Source of the DNA: Rhizobiaceae bacterium
Lineage (GTDB): Bacteria; Pseudomonadota; Alphaproteobacteria; Rhizobiales; Rhizobiaceae
NCBI GenBank assembly: GCA_017643495.1
Contig: JAEPNK010000002.1
Coordinates: forward strand, 992,001-1,056,000
Direction: 5' to 3'
Length of the DNA: 64,000 nt
How positions within the stretch are numbered: the stretch's first letter is position 1; every line of letters starts with the position of its first letter. A model generated the notes under the pieces. The model was not told the origin of the DNA, searched no databases, and saw nothing but the letters and a program-made list of their open reading frames with translations. The position numbers were made by a program, and so were the translations under genes. This document shows positions 1-7,866 of the stretch, piece by piece.

Positions 1-81
1 TCCCGGGCACCGCTTGCGGTACTGGACCAGTCCGTTGCGGCGGTTGTCGGCGTGCTTGGTCGAGTGACAGTTGAAACCTAG
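1..81 (+). CDS. C-terminal end of an unidentified protein (partial)
   Basis: The first 81 bases read without interruption in one forward frame and end in TAG. The 26 residues include APLAVLDQSVAAVVGVLG and have a codon pattern typical of a coding sequence. The stop overlaps the TAG stop of paaK on the other strand, so the two genes would be convergent and share the bases CTAG. Too little is present to name a family, and it could be a chance open frame. Confidence 0.3.
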   Translation, partial: SRAPLAVLDQSVAAVVGVLGRVTVET

Positions 82-1379
82 CGCTTGTCAAGCACCCGCA
101 CGGCCTTGCCCATTGAGCGCTCAATGCCGCCAGGAACGCGCACATCAATTTGCGCCGACACCCCGACGACACCCTTGATATGCTCGCCAAGCCTTGCAGC
201 AGAAGCTTCCCGCTCTGCCTCCCCAGCTGCCACCTCCGTCGCTTCCACATGGACAATCATCGCATCCATCGGGCCGTTCTTGACGAGTTCGATCTGGTAA
301 TGCGGCGCCAGGCCTTCGACTTTCAGGATCTGTTCCTCGATCTGTGTGGGAAAGACATTGACCCCGCGCAGGATGATCATGTCATCGGACCGCCCGGTGA
401 TTTTCTCCATGCGCCGCATTGACCGGGCAGTTCCCGGCAACAGGCGGGTCAGGTCCCTGGTGCGGTAGCGTATGATCGGAAAGGCTTCCTTGGTCAGCGA
501 AGTGAACACCAGTTCTCCCTGTTCACCATCTTCGACAGGTGCGCCAGTTTCAGGATTGATGATCTCGGGGTAAAAATGGTCTTCCCAGACATGAAGACCG
601 TCTTTCGTTTCAACACATTCATTGGCAACGCCCGGGCCGATCACCTCCGAAAGACCATAAATATCAACGGCATGCATATCAAAAGCAGCTTCCACATCTG
701 CACGCATGGCATTGGTCCAGGGTTCGGCCCCGAAAATCCCCACTTCCAGCGAGCTTTCGCGCGGGTCCTTGCCCTGCGCACGAAACTCGTCAAGGATCGC
801 CAGCATGTAGGAAGGGGTTACCATGATGGTTGAAGGCTTGAAATCATCGATCAACGTCACCTGGCGCGGTGTCATTCCCCCGGAGATCGGCACGACCGTA
901 CAGCCCAGCCGTTCAGCGCCATAATGCGCACCAAGCCCGCCGGTAAACAGGCCGTAGCCATAGGCGACATGAACAATGTCGCCCGGGCGCGTGCCCGAAG
1001 CCCGCATGGACCTGGCTACGACTTCTGCCCATACATCGATATCGTTTCTTGTATAACCGACAACCGTGGGCTTGCCTGTAGTCCCTGAAGAAGCGTGGAC
1101 ACGAATAAGCTCTTCCCTCGGCACGGCAAACATGCCGAACGGATAATTGTCTCGCAAATCCTGTTTTACAGTGAAGGGAAACCTGGCAAGGTCGGACAGT
1201 GTCTTGCAATCATCCGGATGAACACCTGCATCGTCAAAGGCCTTGCTATAATGCGGAACGTTTTCATAGGCACGCGCCAGGGTCTTCTTGAGACGTTCAA
1301 GCTGAAGGGCGGATATTTCATCCCGTGAGGCGATCTCTATCGGATCAAGGTCGGATTTTTTCGGGGTTAGGTCTTTCAT
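78..1379 (-). CDS. paaK: Phenylacetate-CoA ligase
   Basis: This enzyme activates phenylacetate to phenylacetyl-CoA with ATP and CoA, the entry step of the aerobic phenylacetate pathway in the cytoplasm. The 433-residue length fits the PaaK family. The phosphate-binding motif SSGTTGKPT, the ADIYGLSE-like stretch DIYGLSEVIGPG and the adenylate-forming motif YRTRDL are all visible. I chose the ATG at 1379 because GGGAG lies six bases upstream; an ATG six codons further out lacks such a site. It is the last gene of a reverse-strand group paaG-paaI-paaK, 105 bases after paaI. The ring-epoxidase genes paaABCDE are not in the window. Confidence 0.93.
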   Translation of the reverse strand: MKDLTPKKSDLDPIEIASRDEISALQLERLKKTLARAYENVPHYSKAFDDAGVHPDDCKTLSDLARFPFTVKQDLRDNYPFGMFAVPREELIRVHASSGTTGKPTVVGYTRNDIDVWAEVVARSMRASGTRPGDIVHVAYGYGLFTGGLGAHYGAERLGCTVVPISGGMTPRQVTLIDDFKPSTIMVTPSYMLAILDEFRAQGKDPRESSLEVGIFGAEPWTNAMRADVEAAFDMHAVDIYGLSEVIGPGVANECVETKDGLHVWEDHFYPEIINPETGAPVEDGEQGELVFTSLTKEAFPIIRYRTRDLTRLLPGTARSMRRMEKITGRSDDMIILRGVNVFPTQIEEQILKVEGLAPHYQIELVKNGPMDAMIVHVEATEVAAGEAEREASAARLGEHIKGVVGVSAQIDVRVPGGIERSMGKAVRVLDKR

Positions 1380-1484
1380 TGGATTGCTCCCATACAAGCA
1401 AACTGGATATTCATTACCGAATTCGGTTTCACCACCATGCAGTCACTGGTGACCGCGAACAGCCTCTCAAAATTCAGCACCATG

Positions 1485-1922
1485 TCATGACAGATGCTGC
1501 CCCTTGATGGTACGCGAATTGCCCCGCAATTCGGCGATCACTGCCCCGTCCTGGTTGGTAACCTGCACGTCATAAATGCCTGACCGGCCTGAACGGTTAC
1601 GCTCTTTTGCCTTGGCCGTGAGTTCATCTCCGGCATAAGCAGGAGCAATGAAGTCAATCCCGCACCGCTGGGCAACGGCATACTGGTTGTAGCCATTGCA
1701 GGCAAAGGCAAACGCACTGTCGGCAAGGGTAAAGATAAAGCCACCATGACAAATCTTGTGGCCATTCGTCATGTCATCACGCACCGTCATTTTGAGATCC
1801 GCCTGGCCTGAGGAAATGCGCAATATTTCCATGCCAAGCCCCTTGCTGGCATTATCGGTTGACCACATGCTGTCAGCACATGCCCGGGCCATATCATCCG
1901 GTGAAAGCTGGTCTGAACTCAT
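1485..1922 (-). CDS. paaI: Hotdog-fold acyl-CoA thioesterase PaaI
   Basis: PaaI hydrolyses CoA thioesters that build up during phenylacetate breakdown and so releases trapped CoA. The 145-residue protein has the hotdog core with the family motif NGHKICHGGFIFTLADSA, where the conserved Asn, His and Gly-Gly surround the active site and Asp lies in the long helix. Its start codon overlaps the paaG stop as ATGA, so translation of the two is probably coupled. It sits between paaG and paaK, which supports the phenylacetate role rather than a general thioesterase role. Confidence 0.93.
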   Translation of the reverse strand: MSSDQLSPDDMARACADSMWSTDNASKGLGMEILRISSGQADLKMTVRDDMTNGHKICHGGFIFTLADSAFAFACNGYNQYAVAQRCGIDFIAPAYAGDELTAKAKERNRSGRSGIYDVQVTNQDGAVIAELRGNSRTIKGQHLS

Positions 1923-2707
1923 GGCTTTCCCGTAAAATCAGGGGCCCGTTTTTCCATGAACGCGGTCACACCTTCCGCATAATCGGGACTGCGGCCAGCC
2001 TCTCGCTGCAGGTCACGTTCGAGATCAATCTGCTGGTCAAACGTGTTTGAGCTGGAGGCATTCAGTGCACGCTTCGCAAGTCCCAGCCCGAAGGTTGCTC
2101 CCTTGGCAAGCCTTTCAGCCAAAGCCGATGCTTCCCCTGCCAGCGCATCATCATCGACACACTTGTAGATCATGCCGATACGTTCCGCTTCTTCCGCCAT
2201 CAGCGGTTCAGCCGTCATGATGAGGGCCTTTGCGCGCGCTTCACCAACAAGACGCGGCAAGTGCCATGTACCACCGCTATCGGGAATCAGTCCGATTTTG
2301 GAAAAGGCCTGAATGAATTTTGCTGACCGGGCGGCAAAAACGATGTCGCAATTCAGGGCAATGTTTGCACCAGCCCCCGCCGCTACGCCGTTAACGGCAC
2401 AAACAACAGGCTTTTCGATGCTGCGGATCAGGCGAATCAACGGGTTGTAGAAGGTTTCTATCGTGTGGCTGAGATCGGGCGGGCCGTCCATCTTGCGCGG
2501 GTCCCTGTCGCCAAGGTCCTGGCCGGCACAAAATCCCCTGCCGGCACCGGTTAGCAGGATAGCCCGGCAAGTATCGTCATCCCGTGCTTCCTCCAATTGC
2601 GCCCGCAACAGCAGATGCATCTCGTCCGTGAACGCATTGAGGCTATCCGGGCGGTTGAGCGTCAGACGCACCACCCCGTCCAGTTTTTCAGTCAGTATGC
2701 TTGTCAT
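1919..2707 (-). CDS. paaG: Enoyl-CoA hydratase/isomerase, probable 1,2-epoxyphenylacetyl-CoA isomerase
   Basis: This crotonase-fold protein of 262 residues probably isomerises ring-epoxidised phenylacetyl-CoA to the oxepin form. The oxyanion-hole motifs GRGFCAGQDL and NGVAAGAGAN are present, followed by KIGLIPDSGG. The Asp in that last motif is the acidic residue expected of PaaG. I placed the start at 2707, where GGGGAGAAAC precedes the ATG; a longer upstream extension has no conserved look. It is the first gene of the paaG-paaI-paaK group. The assignment over other crotonases rests on the neighbours and the motif. Confidence 0.9.
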   Translation of the reverse strand: MTSILTEKLDGVVRLTLNRPDSLNAFTDEMHLLLRAQLEEARDDDTCRAILLTGAGRGFCAGQDLGDRDPRKMDGPPDLSHTIETFYNPLIRLIRSIEKPVVCAVNGVAAGAGANIALNCDIVFAARSAKFIQAFSKIGLIPDSGGTWHLPRLVGEARAKALIMTAEPLMAEEAERIGMIYKCVDDDALAGEASALAERLAKGATFGLGLAKRALNASSSNTFDQQIDLERDLQREAGRSPDYAEGVTAFMEKRAPDFTGKP

Positions 2708-2830
2708 GTTTCTCCCCGCTGATGCGGCATGAACCATATCGCGTTTCCCGGCAACTGCAACTCCTGCATTGCGATTCATGCATTGCCTTGAGGCCGCACA
2801 TGGCATAAGCCGGAATGCTTCTGGAGAAAG

Positions 2831-3733
2831 GTGGCAAGTTTGGAACGAAAAACCCGGATTGATACCCTTGGGGCTGTCCTGCTGGTCACGATCATGATCA
2901 CACTGGGTCTCAACCAGGTCGCCATAAAGGTCGTCAATGAAGCAATCAGCCCGCTCATGCAGGCCGGCTTGCGTTCCCTTTTTGCAATACCGTTGATGGC
3001 CGCATACATGGCAATCCGCGGCAAGCCATTTGACTGGTCATGGGCAATTCTTGTTCCGGGTATCGCCACCGGCATATGTTTTGCGGTCGAGTTTGCCCTG
3101 CTGTTTTCCGCCCTCGAACTGACGTCCGTCGGGCGTACAACCATCTTTTTCTACACAATGCCGTTCTGGGTAGCGCTTGGAGCACATTTTCTCATCCCGG
3201 GCGAACGGATGAGTGTCGTGAAATTCGCCGGTCTGGTGCTGGCCTGCGCCGGTGTCGCTGTCGCCCTTTATCCGCAGGGTGGCAATCCGCAAACTTCTTT
3301 CCTGGGTGATGTGATGGCATTGGTGGGTGCCATATTCTGGGCGGCAATTGCGCTGATAGCCAGAACCACCAGGCTTTCAACCGTCACCCCTGAACTCCAG
3401 CTGTTTTACCAGATTGTGGTCTCGGCAATCATTCTCGTTCCGGCCGCAATTTTTATCGGACAGGGCTTTCGTGACCCGACCCTGATGCACTGGTCCATTC
3501 TGGCATTGCAAGTCGTTGTTGTTGTCTGCATCAGCTTCGTGACCTGGTTCTGGATCCTCTCCGTTTACCCGGCTTCCGACATGGCATCCTTCGGCTTTCT
3601 GTCACCGCTGTTCGGCGTATTGTTCGGCTGGTTGTTTCTGGGAGAAACCATAACCTGGACAATCGTCGCAGCACTGGTTCTGGTTGCTGTCGGAATTGTG
3701 CTGGTCAACCGCAGGCCAAGACCCCATCCCTGA
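2831..3733 (+). CDS. EamA/DMT-family transporter
   Basis: This is a 300-residue inner-membrane protein with about ten hydrophobic helices arranged as two EamA repeats. The second repeat ends in the usual pattern SPLFGVLFGWLFLGE. Members export small metabolites such as amino acids, but the substrate cannot be told from sequence. The start is GTG at 2831 with GGAG four bases upstream. It diverges from paaG with 123 bases between them, so the two could share a control region, yet nothing shows a link to aromatic catabolism. It is one of three DMT carriers in the window. Confidence 0.88.
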   Translation: MASLERKTRIDTLGAVLLVTIMITLGLNQVAIKVVNEAISPLMQAGLRSLFAIPLMAAYMAIRGKPFDWSWAILVPGIATGICFAVEFALLFSALELTSVGRTTIFFYTMPFWVALGAHFLIPGERMSVVKFAGLVLACAGVAVALYPQGGNPQTSFLGDVMALVGAIFWAAIALIARTTRLSTVTPELQLFYQIVVSAIILVPAAIFIGQGFRDPTLMHWSILALQVVVVVCISFVTWFWILSVYPASDMASFGFLSPLFGVLFGWLFLGETITWTIVAALVLVAVGIVLVNRRPRPHP

Positions 3734-3817
3734 TGCGTCCCGTTTTCCGGCATGACAAATCCGGATACTTGTGGAACCTTTGAGCGGGTTTTCTTGTTGT
3801 AAGGACAGGAAAACGCC

Positions 3818-4036
3818 ATGAAAAAACGCAACGATTACATTTTTATAGCCGCTATTGTGACCTTTCTCGCTTCTGCTGCCTTGTCCATGTACATGCAGAA
3901 TACAGAGGCTGAGGCAAACCAGATGCGCCAGACGATAGCTGCACCCTGCAGTGCCCAGTCCTGGCCTGATCTGTCACAACGATGCATCGAAGGGGCTGAC
4001 AAGGCTGAAGTTCGCCAGGTGAGTTTGTACGATTAA
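3818..4036 (+). CDS. Small single-pass membrane protein, unknown function
   Basis: This short gene encodes 72 residues. A positively charged start (MKKRND) leads into one hydrophobic helix at roughly residues 8-25, then a polar tail with two cysteines that would face the periplasm. AGGA lies twelve bases before the ATG. The two cysteines, about 15 residues apart, could form a disulfide. I do not recognise a family. It stands alone between two transporter genes on the same strand, 84 bases after the first. Confidence 0.6.
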   Translation: MKKRNDYIFIAAIVTFLASAALSMYMQNTEAEANQMRQTIAAPCSAQSWPDLSQRCIEGADKAEVRQVSLYD

Positions 4037-4113
4037 GGACAAATTCGGACTGGTGCCGAAAACCTGAAGCACATGCCTGTTTGATATGTTAACAAGGGGA
4101 GTTACTGAGTCCC

Positions 4114-5115
4114 TTGTCCATGTCCTTACTGTTGAACATCCTGCATTTTATCGCCCGTTATGGCCGCGTGTTCATTCTCACCGGCCTGATAGCGGGTATT
4201 TTTGTACCCGGTGTTGCGACCACTGTCCGCCCCTATGTTGGCCATGTCGTGGCCGTATTGCTGTTTCTGGGCGCCTTGCGAATTGATCCTTCAGAAGTGT
4301 TCGGCAACCTGAAGGGCCTGCGTTCAATATTCCTGTTCATTCTGTTCTTCCAGATTGCCCTGCCCTGCCTGATGGCAATCGGCTTCGTGTCAGCAGGCAT
4401 TTCATCACCTCTTGCAGTGGCTCTGGTACTGTGTTTCTCCGCATCTCCCATTTCCGCAATGCCCAGCCTGACAATCATGATGGGCCATCGGCCCGGTCCT
4501 GCATTGCGCCTCCTGTTTGTTTCCACGGCACTGTTGCCACTGACCATTTTCCCTGCCTTTACGATCATGCCCGCCTTTGGGGATCCGGCAGAAGTCGCAT
4601 CCGTTGCTTTCCGGCTGTTCATCGTCATCTTCGTCGCATCGGGTGCCGGCCTGCTGATCAGGCGTTTCATGCTTCCCCGCCTCGGCGACAGTGGTCGCCA
4701 GACCGTGGACGGCTTGTCGGCAATTGCCATGGCCACGATTGTATCAGGCCTGATGACCGGATTTCTGGACGCGGCTGCAAACAATGTTCTCGAAATTGCA
4801 ATCATGCTGACTGCTGCATTCGTTTCCAATTTCGGAATGCAGATAATGGCCTGGTACCTGTTTGGGATTTCGAGCATTCGGGAAGCGCTCGGCAATGGCC
4901 GCGCCGCATTCGCCCTTGCAGCAGGAAACCGGAACAACTCGATATTCCTGGCAGCCCTGCCCCTGGCTGTCACAGACCCCATTCTGCTGTTTATTGCCAG
5001 TTACCAGCTGCCCATGTTCCTGACACCCCTCGTTCTCGGCTGGATGTATGGCAAACCGGATGAGACGCCGGAGATTGAACCGGTCAGCCCCGGGGGGCGG
5101 GCAGATGTATCGTGA
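4114..5115 (+). CDS. Bile acid:sodium symporter-like (SBF/BASS) membrane transporter
   Basis: This 333-residue protein has nine to ten hydrophobic segments. It carries polar residues in mid-membrane helices (NFGMQI, AGNRNNS) like those that bind sodium in the BASS/SBF fold. The asparagine-rich AGNRNN motif near the C-terminus is characteristic of this group. The substrate is unknown; relatives move organic acids, pantoate or bile acids. The start is TTG at 4114, twelve bases after AAGGGGAG; an ATG two codons later is also possible. Its last 32 bases overlap the convergent methyltransferase gene. Confidence 0.8.
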   Translation: MSMSLLLNILHFIARYGRVFILTGLIAGIFVPGVATTVRPYVGHVVAVLLFLGALRIDPSEVFGNLKGLRSIFLFILFFQIALPCLMAIGFVSAGISSPLAVALVLCFSASPISAMPSLTIMMGHRPGPALRLLFVSTALLPLTIFPAFTIMPAFGDPAEVASVAFRLFIVIFVASGAGLLIRRFMLPRLGDSGRQTVDGLSAIAMATIVSGLMTGFLDAAANNVLEIAIMLTAAFVSNFGMQIMAWYLFGISSIREALGNGRAAFALAAGNRNNSIFLAALPLAVTDPILLFIASYQLPMFLTPLVLGWMYGKPDETPEIEPVSPGGRADVS

Positions 5116-6640
5116 AGCGCTCGCGTATCCTTGCATCCGTATCGGGGTCGATGTGGAATGGTCCGGAACCGTCCAGAATTGACCGTTTCCGCTCAATGGC
5201 TTTGACGATCAGTTCCGGTTTGCCGATCTCCGCCCATTCCTTGGGTGATGTCCGGTCAGCAAGTGTGGGATAGACATATTCCGTCTGCATCAGTGACAGG
5301 GTCTGCTCATGTCCGAGATAATGACCCGGCCCGCCAAGACATACGCTGCGCATTGCTTCAAGTGACACGCTGTCCTCGGTTACCTCGATGCCTTTCACAC
5401 AACGCTGAACCTGCCCGAGCAAATCATCGCCAAGAATGAGGGATTCCAGACAAAAGCCCAGAAGTGAAGCATGCATGCCAACACTTTCATAAACCATGTT
5501 CAGGCCCGAAAGGCCGGCCATGACGTTGGAAATTCCCTGCTCCCAGCCTGCCTGCATGTCCGGCATTTTTGAATCTGCAATGCCCGCTGCTGCACCACCT
5601 GGCAAATCATAGAACTGGTGCATTTGCGCGCATCCGGCACTCAGCAGGGCCTGCTCGCCCGAACCACCCGACATCGCACCTGTCCGCAGGTCGGAGACAA
5701 ACGGCCACGTACCGAAAATTGCCGGATGCCCCGGTTTGAGAGCATTGACATACACAAGACCGGCGAGGCACTCGGCCACGGCCTGTACGATGGAGGTGGC
5801 AAGGGGAGCCGGTGCTGTTGCCCCTGCCTGCCCCGCAGAAAGCAGGAGAACCGGCATGCCGCCGAGAACGCATTCCTCCATCACCCGGCAGGATTCGGTT
5901 GCAAACTTCATGGGCGGCACCACGAAGCAGTTCGAATTGGAAACGAACGGCCTTGCTCGCCATGCTTCCTCGCTTCCGGCGATCATGTGCAGCAATTCAA
6001 GGCAGGGGCGTGCATAGTCCGGATCAAAAATGCTGGTGCCGACATGTTTCATTGTGCCCGCACACGAAGCGTAAACGGTATTCACATCCAGTTCGAGATT
6101 GTCGGCAATGTCCCGGGCAACCATTGTGCGCTGGAAAAAATGCACATTGTCCAGCTGGTCGGTTATGCGCGCGGAATCATATAGATCCTGAAGGGTGGAT
6201 TCCCGGTAATCATTGTTCTCGATATCAACAATATGGACCGCTGCACCGGCCGTTCCAAAATGAACGCGGTTTCCGGACAACTGGAGATCATGTTTCGGGT
6301 CGCGAGCATGAAGCGTGATATCCCGCGCTGCAATCGCCAGTACATCCTCGACAAGCGAACGGGGAAACCGCAACCGCCCATCTTCTCCATGAACCGCACC
6401 GGCCTCGGTCATGACGGCAATACCCGATTCCGGTGCATCGCCAAGACCGATATTCTGCAGCGCATCCAGCGCAGCTTCATGGATACGCTGCACAGCCGCT
6501 TCGGTCAGTGGTTTGTACTGTCCGCCAACCAGACCGGCATGTATCGGCCGCAATTCCTCGGAAAGCTTTTGTGAACGGAGCGCCACCCGGGCATTCCTCC
6601 CGCCTGCACGCCTGCCGGATTTCACCGTTTCTTCTGCCAT
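5084..6640 (-). CDS. MttB-family (trimethylamine methyltransferase-like) protein without pyrrolysine
   Basis: This 518-residue protein belongs to the MttB superfamily of corrinoid-dependent methyltransferases that demethylate quaternary or tertiary amines. The glycine-rich segments GGSGEQALLSAGCAQ and LGGPGHYLGH and the C-terminal block on growing barrel strands are typical. No in-frame amber codon occurs, so it is of the non-pyrrolysine type, whose known members act on glycine betaine, carnitine or proline betaine. The start at 6640 is supported by GGAGGGGAAA directly upstream. No corrinoid protein or methyl-acceptor methyltransferase gene lies beside it, so the substrate and partner are open. 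Confidence 0.88.
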   Translation of the reverse strand: MAEETVKSGRRAGGRNARVALRSQKLSEELRPIHAGLVGGQYKPLTEAAVQRIHEAALDALQNIGLGDAPESGIAVMTEAGAVHGEDGRLRFPRSLVEDVLAIAARDITLHARDPKHDLQLSGNRVHFGTAGAAVHIVDIENNDYRESTLQDLYDSARITDQLDNVHFFQRTMVARDIADNLELDVNTVYASCAGTMKHVGTSIFDPDYARPCLELLHMIAGSEEAWRARPFVSNSNCFVVPPMKFATESCRVMEECVLGGMPVLLLSAGQAGATAPAPLATSIVQAVAECLAGLVYVNALKPGHPAIFGTWPFVSDLRTGAMSGGSGEQALLSAGCAQMHQFYDLPGGAAAGIADSKMPDMQAGWEQGISNVMAGLSGLNMVYESVGMHASLLGFCLESLILGDDLLGQVQRCVKGIEVTEDSVSLEAMRSVCLGGPGHYLGHEQTLSLMQTEYVYPTLADRTSPKEWAEIGKPELIVKAIERKRSILDGSGPFHIDPDTDARIRERFTIHLPAPRG

Positions 6641-6848
6641 TTTCCCCTCCCTCCCCGGATGGAAAAATTGATCGGAAACGCAAGATTGAACCCGGTTGAA
6701 ACGGCTCGCAATCTTGATTTGCGAAGTCGAATGTCGCTTTTCACCACCGAAACTGTCGTCATCTGAATTTTCGGTGATTGGACAGCGGATTGGCACTACG
6801 ACAAACTCCTGCTTGTCACACCCCCTGACAGCTTGATACAGGTAACAC

Positions 6849-7865
6849 ATGACACAACCATCGACTGCCAGCCCCTCAATCATCGATCCGTTTGGAAGAA
6901 TGGTTGAGTATTTACGCGTTTCCGTAACAGACCGTTGCGATTTCCGCTGTGTTTACTGCATGGCGGAAGACATGACCTTCTTGCCGAAAAAGGAACTCCT
7001 GACGCTGGAGGAACTTGAACGGCTTTGTGCAGTATTCGTGGAAAAAGGCGTCCGCAAGCTCCGCCTGACCGGTGGTGAGCCGCTGGTGCGCCGCGGGGTA
7101 ATGGGACTGATCCGCAATCTGGGAAAAATGCTTGATGGCGGCGGCCTTGATGAACTGACCCTGACCACCAACGGCTCGCAACTGGCCCGCTATTCCGGCG
7201 AACTGGTCGATGCCGGTGTACGCCGCATCAATGTATCCATTGATACGCTCGATGAAGAAAAATTTGCCAGGATCACCCGGTGGGGCCGCCTGCCGCAGGT
7301 CATGGCCGGCCTCGAGAGCGCCAGAAAGGCAGGTCTTGCCATCAAGATCAATGCCGTTGCCCTGAAAGGCGTGAACGAGCACGAGATCGAGGACATGATG
7401 AAATGGGCTCACGGACAAGGGTTTGACTTTACCCTGATCGAGACCATGCCGCTTGGCGAAATCGATGAAGACCGGACAGACCAGTATCTGCCGCTTTCCA
7501 CGGTACGTAGCCGCTTGGAAGAGAAATATTCATTGCTGGACATCCCGTACAAAACCGGCGGGCCAGCCCGTTATGTGAAGGTTTCTGAAACCGGTGGTCG
7601 TCTCGGCTTTATCACCCCAATGACCCACAATTTCTGCGAAAGCTGCAATCGCGTTCGGCTGACATGTACAGGGACACTGTACATGTGTCTCGGACAGGAT
7701 GATGCAGCAGACCTGCGCGCACCCCTGCGCCAGTCGGAAGCCAATGATCTGGTAAGCCAGGCAATTGATGAAGCCATTGCCAGAAAGCCAAAGGGTCATG
7801 ATTTTATCATCGGACGCGATTCCACGCCGTCCGTTTCCCGTCACATGAGTACAACTGGAGGCTGA
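6849..7865 (+). CDS. moaA: GTP 3',8-cyclase MoaA
   Basis: MoaA converts GTP to 3',8-cyclo-GTP, the first step of molybdenum cofactor synthesis, together with MoaC. The 338-residue protein has the radical SAM cluster at Cys30, Cys34 and Cys37 and the second cluster at Cys263, Cys266 and Cys280 (CxxC then 13 residues then C). It ends in the Gly-Gly tail required for activity. The ATG at 6849 diverges from the methyltransferase gene. Its stop is one base before the start of the next gene. The product would serve MsrP in this window among other enzymes. Confidence 0.96.
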   Translation: MTQPSTASPSIIDPFGRMVEYLRVSVTDRCDFRCVYCMAEDMTFLPKKELLTLEELERLCAVFVEKGVRKLRLTGGEPLVRRGVMGLIRNLGKMLDGGGLDELTLTTNGSQLARYSGELVDAGVRRINVSIDTLDEEKFARITRWGRLPQVMAGLESARKAGLAIKINAVALKGVNEHEIEDMMKWAHGQGFDFTLIETMPLGEIDEDRTDQYLPLSTVRSRLEEKYSLLDIPYKTGGPARYVKVSETGGRLGFITPMTHNFCESCNRVRLTCTGTLYMCLGQDDAADLRAPLRQSEANDLVSQAIDEAIARKPKGHDFIIGRDSTPSVSRHMSTTGG

Positions 7866-7866
7866 C

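Noticed and set aside
5084-6640. Pyrrolysine in the MttB-like protein
   Set aside because: No in-frame TAG occurs inside the gene, so it is of the non-pyrrolysine type.
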